Below are positions 45,833 to 54,599 of a stretch of 64,000 nt of DNA, one piece after another. Source of the DNA: Penium margaritaceum (Eukaryota; Streptophyta; Zygnematophyceae; Desmidiales; Peniaceae); the NCBI GenBank assembly GCA_023375785.1, contig SZWC01009429.1, positions 20,045 through 84,044 on the forward strand, given 5' to 3'. The position numbers and the translations under genes are program-made. Position 1 is the first letter of the stretch; each line of letters starts with the position of its first letter. The notes below the pieces were generated by a model. That model did no database searches, had not been told where the DNA came from, and was given only the letters and a program-made list of their open reading frames with translations.

Positions 45833-45851
45833 TAAGGCTGCACACGAATCC
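45833..45851 (+). repeat. 5' terminal inverted repeat of the hAT
   Basis: TAAGGCTGCACACGAATCC. It pairs with the reverse complement of 50491-50510, which differs by one extra C (TAAGGCTGCACACCGAATCC). Confidence 0.95.
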
Positions 45852-45960
45852 ACGGATTCGTGAATCCGTTTCACGAATACCTAATCCGGATCCGGATTCA
45901 CGAATCCGGATCCAGGTTCAGGTCTCATTTGGGTATTCGCGAATCCTCGTGCGAATCCCC
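45842..45960. repeat. 5' subterminal repeat zone of the hAT
   Basis: About 120 bp with many overlapping GAATCC and GGATTC words, including several near-palindromes such as GGATTCGTGAATCC and GGATCCGGATTC. Matching words occur at 50116-50230. hAT transposases bind short subterminal repeats, so these are candidate binding sites. Confidence 0.75.
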
Positions 45961-45980
45961 GGGGGGGGGGGGGGGGGGGG
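45961..45980 (+). repeat. G20 homopolymer
   Basis: Twenty consecutive G preceded by CCCC. It may form quadruplex DNA; its length may be unreliable in assembly. Confidence 0.85.
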
Positions 45981-46062
45981 ATATTCGGTTCGGGGGATCC
46001 GGTTCAACCTCCGGTCTCGCCATAGGACCGGACTGCAAATTCGTATCCTCAAACTATCGAAC

Positions 46063-46094
46063 GTGCCGCTTCGCCGCGAGCGGCGAAGCGGCAC
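46063..46094. repeat. Perfect 15-bp inverted repeat upstream of the transposase
   Basis: GTGCCGCTTCGCCGC (46063-46077), two-base spacer GA, then GCGGCGAAGCGGCAC (46080-46094). The arms are perfect and GC-rich, so a stable hairpin is possible in DNA or in a 5' leader. It lies about 300 bp before the likely start codon. Confidence 0.9.
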
Positions 46095-46397
46095 TTTCCA
46101 CGGCGGAAATCCCTTCCCGCTCCCATGCTCCGTGCTTTGCGACATGTGGATGCTGGAAGTCAGATTCGCTGTTTCCTTGTTTTCTATTTGTCGAGACTGA
46201 ACCTACGGCTTCCTGGCTGGTCAGAAAGAGATTTGTGACCAGCCACATGTATCAACGTAGGTACGTGAAATCGATGCGACCCAGACAATGTACCTAGTCA
46301 ATGGCGGTTTGGCGCCTCGAACAATCGCACATGTGGGCTAATGCCACCATTCGATCCCAAATCCGGGCACTGCCTAGTCGAATACACCTCTTTCACA

Positions 46398-49300
46398 ATG
46401 GCGGATGACGCCCCACACGTCGATTCTCTTCATGCGGACGACCAGTCCGACAGCGAGTCTGAGGAGGAGGAGCAGGAGCAGATCGGTGACAAGCGCAAAC
46501 GTTGTGACTCGGTTGTGTGGGGCTGTTTCAAGAAGACGTGCAACACCTCACAGCGAGCTACCTGCCTGCTCTACACACGCCACCCCAACAGCCCCGTCAC
46601 CATATCGTGCAAGGATGGCGCGACGTCCGCCATGTGGAAGCATCTCCGTAAGGTCCACAAGGAACGGCACGCCGAGCTCAAAGCCATGGTTGCCGCGTCG
46701 CAGCTCGAAACTGCCCGTACCGCCGTCGTTGCTGCCGACGCCGACGCTGTTGCAGCTAATCCAGAGAATGCGCCGGTGTCCAGGGGAGCAGCAGGTGTTG
46801 GGCTTGTCTTCAAGAAAAAGTACTTGTACAGCTTGCTGTGGAAGCACTTGATCGACAAAAAAATGTCCTTCGCGTCCATGGACTCGTTCTGGCTGGCGAG
46901 GGCATTCGCGCATGCCCACCCTGCTGCTGCGCTCCCGGGGCGCATGACGTTCGCCAGGCTCATCCGGGTGGCTGCACCTGCCTACCGTGAGCGGATCAAA
47001 ACAGTCTTGGGTGCGGTGACCAGCGGCATCAGCTTCACAACGGACGGCTGGAAAGCCGAGAACAACACAAAGTATCTCGGCCTAACCGCGCACTGGATCG
47101 ACACGAACTACAAGGTGCGGGCCATCGCGTTGTCATTCCCGGCCATCTCGCGTGGAGCTACCGCAGAGAACCTCTACAACCTCCTGAAAACCGCGCTACA
47201 ACAGTGGGGCTTGTGGGACAGAATGTTCTGTCTCACGGTGGACAATGAGTCTACCAACGACTCGATGATCGACGCCTACCTCATCCCGCACAACGACTTG
47301 TTCCAGAAGGCCGGGCACATCCGGTGCCTCGGCCACGTCATCAACCTCGCGGTGGGTGACTTGCTGAAGAAGCCGCGGATCGCTGCCATCCTTTCCCAAG
47401 TCCGCGCCATCGCGGTCTTTGTCACTAGAACGCCAACGAGAGAGGAGTCTCTGACCGAGGCGGTGAAGGACGCGGGTTTGAAGTACCTCTCACTCCACCT
47501 GGACACCGAGACCAGGTGGAACAGCGCGCTTGACATGTGCGAGCGCGTCATCGGCATCAAGGATGTGCTGGAGACGTGGCTTGAGGAGTTCGGCCGTGAC
47601 GGCGCTCACCTCTGTCCCACTTTCGACGACTGGCAGCTCATCGCGCNCCTGCCTGCTCTGCACACGCCACCCCAACAACCCCGTCACCATATCGTGCAAG
47701 GATGGCGCGACGTCCGCCATGTGGAAGCATCTCCGCAAGGTCCACAAGGAACGGCACGCCGAGCTCAAAGCCATGGTTGCCGCGTCGCAGCTCGAAACTG
47801 CCCGTACCGCCGTCGTTGCTGCCGACGCCGACGCTGTTGCAGCTAATCCAGAGAATGCGCCGGTGTCCAGGGGAGCAGCAGGTGTNCTGACCGAGGCGGT
47901 GAAGGACGCGGGTTTGAAGTACCTCTCACTCCACCTGGACACCGAGACCAGGTGGAACAGCGCGCTTGACATGTGCGAGCGCGTCATCGGCATCAAGGAT
48001 GTGCTGGAGACGTGGCTTGAGGAGTTCGGCCGTGACGGCGCTCACCTCTGTCCCACTTTCGACGACTGGCAGCTCATCGCGCAGGTGACGGTGATCCTCA
48101 AGCCGTTCAAAAGTTTTACCGACGACATTTCCGGCTCCACCTACCCAACTCTGTCTCTCGTCATCCCCTTCTACTCCTCTCTCCTGGAGAAGATGAACGG
48201 GTGGCTGGTGAAGGCGCTGGCGGCAGAGAGGAAGAGCAAGCGCAGAGGCAACGCCGGGCGGCTGGACTGCAAGGAGGAGCTGCTGTTGGAGCTGAAACCA
48301 GGCATTGTTGCAGTCATTGCAAAGCTTGACAAGTACGTCAAGCTTTGCACTGATCGACACGTGCTGGCGACAGCTTGTNGTCCCACTTTCGACGACTGGC
48401 AGCTCATCGCGCAGGTGACGGTGATCCTCAAGCCGTTCAAAAGTTTTACCGACGACATTTCCAGCTCCACCTACCCAACTCTGTCTCTCGTCATCCCCTT
48501 CTACTCCTCCCTCCTGGAGAAGATGAACGGGTGGCTGGTGAAGGCGCTGGCGGCAGAGAGGAAGAGCAAGCGCAGAGGCAACGCCGGGCGGCTGGACTGC
48601 AAGGAGGAGCTGCTGTTGGAGCTGAAACCAGGCATTGTTGCAGTCATTGCAAAGCTTGACAAGTACGTCAAGCTTTGCACTGATCGACACGTGCTGGCGA
48701 CAGCTTGTGACCCACGGTTCCATCTCGGATTCTACGAGCGCATCCACCCGAAGATGGGCATCAGCACTCCGGCCGAACTGCAGCTCAAAGTTGTTGACTT
48801 GCTGCGGTCATACCATGACACTGTCGTTCAGAACCGAGAGGAAGCAGAGGCCGAGGCTGCTGCACTCGCAGCAGCAACTGCCGCAGCTGCTACGCAGACG
48901 TCTCAGTCCCATGGAGAGAGTGCTGCAGCAGCATCGTCGTCTGCCACAACTTCAGCCGGTATGCTGCATATTCTCATTTTGCAATACCGCATTGGTCCAT
49001 GAATCATTGTTTTCCAGTCCCTCACTCAGAACCTGTCGTCTTGCAGCCAACACAGAAAGTGAGGGAGGCGGGACTGCTGGTGGACCACCACAGCCACGTC
49101 AAAGTGAGCGGATCCGCCAGAGTGAAGAGGCCACCATGCTGGAAGCAGCTTTGGAGGACGCCGCCGCAGACATGTTCGCCGAGCCGGAGGCCCCCCAAGT
49201 GCAGGTCACACGGAGCACGTTGGAGTTGGAGGTTCAGAGCTGGGCGAAGGAAGTGAAGAAGGGCCGTCGGTGCGACATCCTCAAGTACATGAAGAAGCAC

Positions 49301-49762
49301 AAGAAGGCGTTCCCAACTTTTCACCTGGCGGCACTAGACCTCTTTGCTGGTATTGCCACTGTTTTTTCCTACGTCTTGTAATCCCCCAATTCTTCCATCA
49401 TGTGGTACTCACTGTCCTCTTTCCTGCTTGCAGTTCCAGCGACAAGTACGCCATCAGAGCGCCTGTTTTCTCTCGGCCGACACATCATCACTGATTTTCG
49501 GCAGTCACTCATCGACCTCACCATCAAAAACCTCATGCTTTTAAAGTCATGGGTGAATGACCCTCAGCTTGCACATTTCCCAGTGGCTCCCAATGGGGAT
49601 GTAGCACCAGAGCTTGAAGAGGAAGAGAAGCGTGTCAACTTCCGCCGTCGTGCGGCACAGGTGGCTGAGCAGGAGATGGAAGATGAAGGGGATGAGGGAC
49701 TGGATGATGAAGATGATGCAGGCACTGCAGCAGAAAGTGATGAGGGCAATGGAGATGCTTAG
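46398..49762 (+). CDS. hAT transposase (three exons, about 808 aa)
   Basis: Cut-and-paste transposase. I prefer the Met at 46398 (ACAATGGCG, good context) over the in-frame Met at 46341. Collapsing the junction duplications gives exon 1 as 46398-47646 plus 48083-48378 plus 48709-48958, exon 2 as 49047-49349 and exon 3 as 49434-49762. The total is 2427 nt, divisible by three, ending TAG. Residues (approximate): acidic Ser/Glu N-terminus 14-30, basic KRKR, BED-like zinc region 40-87 (W41, C56, C71, H82, H87; the canonical CxxC pair is not evident), first catalytic Asp D216 in TTDGW, second D282 in TVDNES, C310/H313 in RCLGHVINLAV, conserved W374 in TRWNS, and C-terminal dimerisation domain with TPSERLFSLGRHI near 705 (E708 in the region of the third acidic residue). 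It ends in an acidic tail. Confidence 0.93.
46561..47885. other. Assembly junction: 238-bp duplication at N47647
   Basis: 47648-47885 repeats 46561-46798 with a few mismatches (for example CTACACACG/CTGCACACG). It is placed out of order between N47647 and N47886, so it looks like an extra short contig inserted by scaffolding. Confidence 0.9.
47451..48082. other. Assembly junction: 196-bp duplication at N47886
   Basis: 47887-48082 repeats 47451-47646. Continuing from 47646 directly to 48083 restores an uninterrupted transposase frame. Confidence 0.92.
48050..48708. other. Assembly junction: 329-bp duplication around N48379
   Basis: 48050-48378 recurs as 48380-48708 with one or two differences (GGCTCC/AGCTCC, CTCT/CTCC). 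Single N between. Confidence 0.92.
48959..49046 (+). other. Intron 1 of the hAT transposase
   Basis: 88 bp, GTATGC...TTGCAG, phase 1. Reading through gives a stop; splicing joins TTSAG-type sequence to ANTESEGGG and keeps frame. Confidence 0.85.
49350..49433 (+). other. Intron 2 of the hAT transposase
   Basis: 84 bp, GTATTG...TTGCAG, phase 1, with a pyrimidine-rich 3' end. Splicing joins LAALDLFA to VPATSTPSERLFS, restoring the typical hAT dimerisation block. Confidence 0.88.
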
Positions 49763-49774
49763 ATGTAGTCTGCA

Positions 49775-49920
49775 GTTGCAAGCATGCCGTCATGCAAATA
49801 GGCATGGTGGTGAATGGGGGCAGGCATGCCGTCATGCTACATGTCTAGTAGTTAGGCCAGGCATACTGTCATGCAGGTTGTCATGTTCTTAGGGCAGGCA
49901 TGCCGATGCAATGGTCATGT
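49775..49920 (+). repeat. GCATGCCGTCATGC-type repeats downstream of the transposase
   Basis: Four imperfect copies of (G)GCATGCCGTCATGC near 49782, 49826, 49860 and 49898, about 35-45 bp apart, in the 3' untranslated part. The core is partly self-complementary (GCATGC). The role is unknown. Confidence 0.65.
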
Positions 49921-50004
49921 TTTGAGCGTGTGTCTCATGTGAACCATGTAAAGCTTTCCACCTAACTTCCACATAATGCAAAAGACAATGAATGATTGAA
50001 ATGC

Positions 50005-50541
50005 ATGCTTGCAAACGGGAACAATTTCTGAAATCTAACTGACTTGCCACAAGCTATGCTCCAACAAAGTGTTAGTGCTCAAACTTTAACGAGACAAGTC
50101 AGATTTGTCCTGGATTCGGGAATCCATGGGGATTCGCGAATCCAGGACTTGGATTCGTGAATCCGAATCCAAGACAGGATTCGGTGTCACGAATCTGAAT
50201 CCACCCTCAGATTCGCGAACCGGATTCGGTGTGCAGCCTTATTAATCACAGCCTTCTGCATGGTGGGCGGAGNATGCTTGCAAACGGGAACAATTTCTGA
50301 AATCTAACTGACTTGCCACAAGCTATGCTCCAACAAAGTGTTAGTGCTCAAACTTTAACGAGACAAGTCAGATTTGTCCTGGATTCGGGAATCCATGGGG
50401 ATTCGCGAATCCAGGACTTGGATTCGTGAATCCGAATCCAAGACAGGATTCGGTGTCACGAATCTGAATCCACCCTCAGATTCGCGAACCGGATTCGGTG
50501 TGCAGCCTTATTAATCACAGCCTTCTGCATGGTGGGCGGAG
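50005..50541. other. Assembly junction: 268-bp duplication around N50273
   Basis: 50005-50272 recurs as 50274-50541, so the hAT 3' end, its TSD and 23 bp of K flank appear twice. Confidence 0.93.
50110..50241. repeat. 3' subterminal zone and inverted repeat of the hAT (first copy)
   Basis: GAATCC/GGATTC-rich sequence matching the 5' subterminal zone. It ends GTGCAGCCTTA at 50241. The second copy, ending at 50510, is the same locus seen twice. Confidence 0.85.
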
Positions 50542-51569
50542 GCACCCACAGGACCCGCGGCGTGACACGCCAGAGGCGGCCAACCCTCCCAGGCGGAAAG
50601 CTCGTAGAGGCGGGCGAGATCGTCCTTCTTCCACCTGTCGAATTCTACCCCCAGCCTCTTCTCCAGGGCTTCATTCACCTTCCGCGCCACTACCTTTTGC
50701 TGTTCCGGGGTATTGGCGCGGAGGAGGATGTGTGCCATCTGCCAGATCCGCCACTCCTGTGTTTCCATTGGCCCCTTCGTCCTTCCCGCCTTCTCCGCGG
50801 CAGCCTCTCCTAGTTTCCTCTTTGTCTCTGGCTCCTTCCCTGGTAGCCCCTTTGCCCTCCTCTTACCCAGCTCCGCCTTCATCACCTGCAATCGTCGTTG
50901 GTTCTCCTCGTCATAGATAGGTGGTTCCCTGTCCCAGCTATCTTGTACTGGGAAGACAGAGAGGATCCCCACCGCACGCAGCTCTCCCTCGTCCCACTGG
51001 TCCCGCAGGCGTGTCTCCGGAGGTCCAACATGTCGTCTCCCCCATCCGTCGCGGATTTCAATTACCTCCGTTTCTGGTCGCCGCCGTGCCGCAGCCTCAG
51101 AGATTCTCAGCAGACCTTGCCCCTTTGCGATGGGCCGCTCCTCATCGTCTTCTTGTGGTGACTTGCTGAGTTCTGAGAGCACCGCCGCGCCTATCTTCTT
51201 CTTGGCTGCTGCACCTACGGTGGCCTCCTTGGGACCCCATTCGCGCCGAGCTGCTGTGCCGGCCCCTTCCACTAGAGGTTGGAGCTGAGCTTGCACCATG
51301 TGAGCCGGCATCGGCACTTTGCAGAACACCGCGAGGAGCAGTTTCGCTGCCTGGGCGGCTTCCCCCTGGGCTTGCACCAGCTGTCCTAGGTCGATGTTTG
51401 GGAGGGTGCCTTCCGGCGCGACGCGCTGCTTCCTTCGCTTCGCGGAGGGTTCTCCGGCCAGGCTCTCATCCGCCCCTCGCTTTCCTTGGTCTCGTTGGCG
51501 GGAGGTTGGTTTTGTTTCCGCGGATGGTGCCTGCCCTCCTGGGGCCTGCTCCTTGTGTGGAGTGGCCAT
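50519..51569 (-). pseudogene. Unassigned basic/Ala-rich region between RT and integrase of K
   Basis: A long minus-strand frame (about 350 residues) rich in Ala, Glu, Lys and Arg. It begins MATPHKEQAPGGQAPSAETK, has an RRKQR basic patch, a helical stretch near LLRANTPEQQKVVARKVNEA and ends near YELSAWEGWPPLACH. It occupies the place where RNase H normally lies in Ty3/gypsy pol, but I see none of the RNase H landmarks (TDAS, E, D). It could be a Gag-like or captured domain. Function unknown. Confidence 0.65.
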
Positions 51570-51602
51570 GCGGCTGACAGAAGCGTCATGGGATGGGGCA
51601 GC

Positions 51603-52427
51603 CTATTTGCTGGCGGCAGCGGACGCCGCAGCCTTGGCCGCTGCCACCGCTGCTACCTGGAGCCTGGCCTTGCGACCAAGCGTGGCCTCCAACATGGGTG
51701 CTGTAACCAGCAGGTGTTTGATCTCCGCCCATGCTGCAGCACACTCAACTGTCCAATCAAAGGGGACGTCTTGGTGGGTAAGTAGCTGTAAGGGGCGGAT
51801 GATACGGGCATGGTCGTGGACAAACTTGCGGTAGAATGAGACAAATCCGAGGAGGATTTCGACCTGTGCCGCTGTGGTAGGCTGGCGCCATTCCTGGACC
51901 ACCGCGATCTTTTCTGGGTCCGTCTTGATGCCGTCTGCACTCATAACGAATCCCAAAAATTCCATCTCCGCCGCGCCGATGGAGTATTTCGCGGCTTTCA
52001 ACTTGAGATTTGCGACGCGGAGAGCAGAAAAGACGGCTGTGAGAGATGTGAAGAGTTCCGCAAAGCTGTGGACGGCTACCATGATGTTGTCAGTGTAGCA
52101 GCTCACATTAGGGATGCCGCAGAGTGTACAGCCCATTATGCGTTGGAAGGTCACGCTAGCGTTGCGGACGCCGAAGGGCATGCGGGTGAAGGCGTAGAGT
52201 CCCTCTGGCATCACAAAGGCGGTCTTGGCGATGGATTTTGGATGCATGGGGAAAGCATGGAAGGCCGCCTTGACATCCAGCTTTGCAAACCATCCGCGGC
52301 CTTGTTGGCGTTCCTGGATGTAGACAATCAGCGGCATGGGGTATGCATCTTCTTTTGTGACTCGGTTGAGGTCGCCGAAGTCGACACAGAACCGCTTGGA
52401 TCCATCAGGTTTGCCGACAATAACCAA
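51603..52427 (-). pseudogene. Reverse transcriptase of K
   Basis: Ty3/gypsy RT: MVIVGKPDGSKRFCVDFGDL, NRVTKEDAYPMPLI, WFAKLDVKAAFHAFPMHPKS, FVMPEGLYAFTRMPFGVRNA, FQRIMGCTL, the active-site neighbourhood SCYTDNIMVAVHS, EFLGFVMSADGIKTDPEKIA, VEILLGFVSFYRKFVHDHAR and PLQLLTHQDVPFDWTVEC. Block order and spacing are canonical for the family. Confidence 0.92.
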
Positions 52428-53184
52428 GTTGGTGCATCATGGGCTTACAATAGGGACGATCACCCCTTGTGCTTTCAACTCCGCGAGGCCTTCGATGATG
52501 ATCTGCTCTTGGTCAGGAAGTATGCGACGGATTTTCTGCTTTGTGGGCGAGCGGTCCCAGTGGAGATGACGTGAAAAGCGTCTACTGCCCCAAGGTCCGT
52601 AATTGAGCCGGCAAAGATGTCAGAGAAGGAATCAAGGAGGTCGTATAAGTCCTATTTTTGTGCTTGAGAGAGAGGGGGTGTAGGATATGGTCCCAGCCAG
52701 GGGGCGGCGGTGGCACTTGGGCGCGGATTGGGTAAAATTCCTCTTTGTCGTCCAGGGGAAGTCCTTTGCCAAAGACCTGCTCTCTCCGCTGCCATAGCCC
52801 AAGGAGGTTGCTCCGCATGCCTGGCTCCGATGGATCCGCGGTGAGTTTATACCATTCCGCAACTGGTACGTACTCCGTGTTGAGTGTGTCTTCGGTGGGG
52901 ACCGGGTCGTGCTGGGGGCGGATGTGGGAATCTTCTTGTGCGGCATCTTAGAGGGAGAAGGACTCTCCGTCGGTGACGGGCACCGCTGCCCGGTCACCGA
53001 CTGTGATGAGGGCGTATTCCCTGGTGCCTGTTGCGGATGTGAGCTGCATGACGCCAAGGGAGAACAAGAGATTGACCTATTGTGGAAGAAGGTAGTCCAT
53101 GCCCAGAAGAATGTCGTAAGTCCGGGCCTTAGTGACCTGCACGTCCACTGGTTTGTGGAGGGACCCCGCTTGCAAGGGGAGCCC

Positions 53185-53772
53185 CTACACTTCTCCATCC
53201 CCGTAGTCCATTCCACCCGCCGCGTTGCTAAACAGCCGGTGTGTGGGGAGGATGCGGTCCACCCATCCGACCACAAAGAGGACACGGAGTGCGACTTTAG
53301 TGTGGGTTGCTCCGGTGTTGATAATGGCGAGGAACTTCCGCCCGCAAATCCAGACCACACAACAGGCGACCTCGCAATGGCAATCATCGTGGCAGGGTGG
53401 TTCTAGAGGCTGCGGTGCCCATCCCCAGTCCATTTCCTCTGTGCTCAAGGCTAGTGGTGCCTCTGTTGCGAATCGACGGGTGTTCTGGGTGTCGTGCAGT
53501 GGTATGTTACAGTCAAGGGAGATGCCGACAGCCTGGAAGCGATGATTGGCCCTGGTGAACTCCTCCTTGAGCCGCGGAGCAATCCCAAGGTGGATGCAGA
53601 GGAAATCGAAGAAGTTCACAGATGCGTTGGGGGTGGTAAAGAGCTTCTCCACTGGGTCTGTGGTGTCAGCTGCAGCATTTGGAGCAGTAGAGGAATTAGG
53701 CGGGGGTACCGCGTCAGCTGGGCCCTTAGTACGCAATGAGTCCGTGGGGCGGTGCTTGTCGGCAGTGCGCAC
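53185..53772 (-). pseudogene. Aspartic protease region of K
   Basis: The minus strand shows a retropepsin-like segment with FLAIINTGATHTKVALRVLF around the active site, preceded by CHCEVACCVVWICGRK and an upstream Pro/Thr-rich stretch. It lies between the zinc knuckle and RT as expected. Confidence 0.75.
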
Positions 53773-54563
53773 GGAGCGGGCCGTGATAGCATCCTGGAGC
53801 CGGGCTTCAACGGCCTCTGCCCGTTGCCGCAGATCGTTCTACACCTGCGCTGCCTCCTGCATGTCCCACGCGCGGAGTCCGAGTTTGCGAGCACGCGTGA
53901 TGAGTTCCACCTCCTCAGCAGAGGGAGGCATCTCTCTGGTTTCGTTGTCAGCCATGGGTAGTCCCAACTTAACAATGTGTGCGCCATCCGTGGAGTTCGT
54001 AGTTGGCGGTGAGTTTGGCAGGATACCTTGGCCAGTTCCTTGTCCCGAGTGGGACTGACTTGTTGGCTGTGGGCGCGGTTGTTGTTGCTGCTGCTGCTGC
54101 TGACCTGGCCATGGCTGGTTTTAGTTTGGTGCCATTGCTGGACCATAGGATCCTGTTGGACTGGGTTTGGGCACGGAGCCGCCTGTCGTCGGCGAGGGCA
54201 GTCGCGGGAGATGTGTTCTAGACTCTGGCAGGTGTAGCAGGCCCTTGGCTTTTGTTGCGGAGGCTGATTGTGCAAGGAGGAAGGTGCATGGTTGTCTCCG
54301 CCCTGATGCTGTCGCGTACACGGCTGACGGGTGGATATGGTCGTAGCATCTTGCACTGCGTCTTGGAGGGAACAGTAGTAGTCTGCGATCATAAGACTAC
54401 TGACCTCATCTTGGAGCACGCGGATGAGGTTCTGCAGGAGGACCCACAGCGGAAGGCCCTCCCCTTGAGGGTTCTTGGCCACTGAAGCCCATGTCAGGAA
54501 CTGGTCTAGAAATCGGCGGATGTCGTCATCCTTACGCATGACCTCCTTCTCGATCTTCCTCAA
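53616..54563 (-). pseudogene. Capsid/nucleocapsid part of K gag
   Basis: A retrotransposon Gag-like stretch (RKIEKEVMRKDDDIRRFLDQ, FLTWASVAKNPQGEGLPLWV, LLQNLIRVLQDEVSSLMIAD) is followed by a Gln/His-rich linker and a CCHC zinc knuckle CYTCQSLEHISRDC at 54198-54239. Broken. Confidence 0.85.
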
Positions 54564-54599
54564 GGCTTCCTCTTTGGACAGGTGCTTGAAGCACTCAAT

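Larger units (their letters stand above)
45833..50510 (+). mobile_element. hAT DNA transposon, apparently complete and autonomous
   Basis: Terminal inverted repeats start TAAGGCTGCACACGAATCC (45833-45851) and end GGATTCGGTGTGCAGCCTTA (50491-50510). The 8-bp target duplication is TTAATCAC. It carries one transposase gene with a BED-like N-terminus, DDE core and C-terminal dimerisation domain. Subterminal zones are packed with GAATCC/GGATTC words. Four single-N junction duplications (47647, 47886, 48379, 50273) inflate it from about 3.6 kb to 4.7 kb. Insertion into K integrase and the open reading frame suggest recent activity. Confidence 0.95.

Noticed and set aside
47648-48708. Real tandem duplication of transposase exons
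   Set aside because: Every copy boundary coincides with a single N, and removing the repeats restores frame, so an assembly cause fits better.
49780-49910. CRISPR-like array
   Set aside because: Copies are imperfect, short and irregularly spaced, in a eukaryotic transposon 3' region.
50511-51569. Stand-alone host gene
   Set aside because: Same strand and position as K pol between RT and integrase, inside the K LTR pair.
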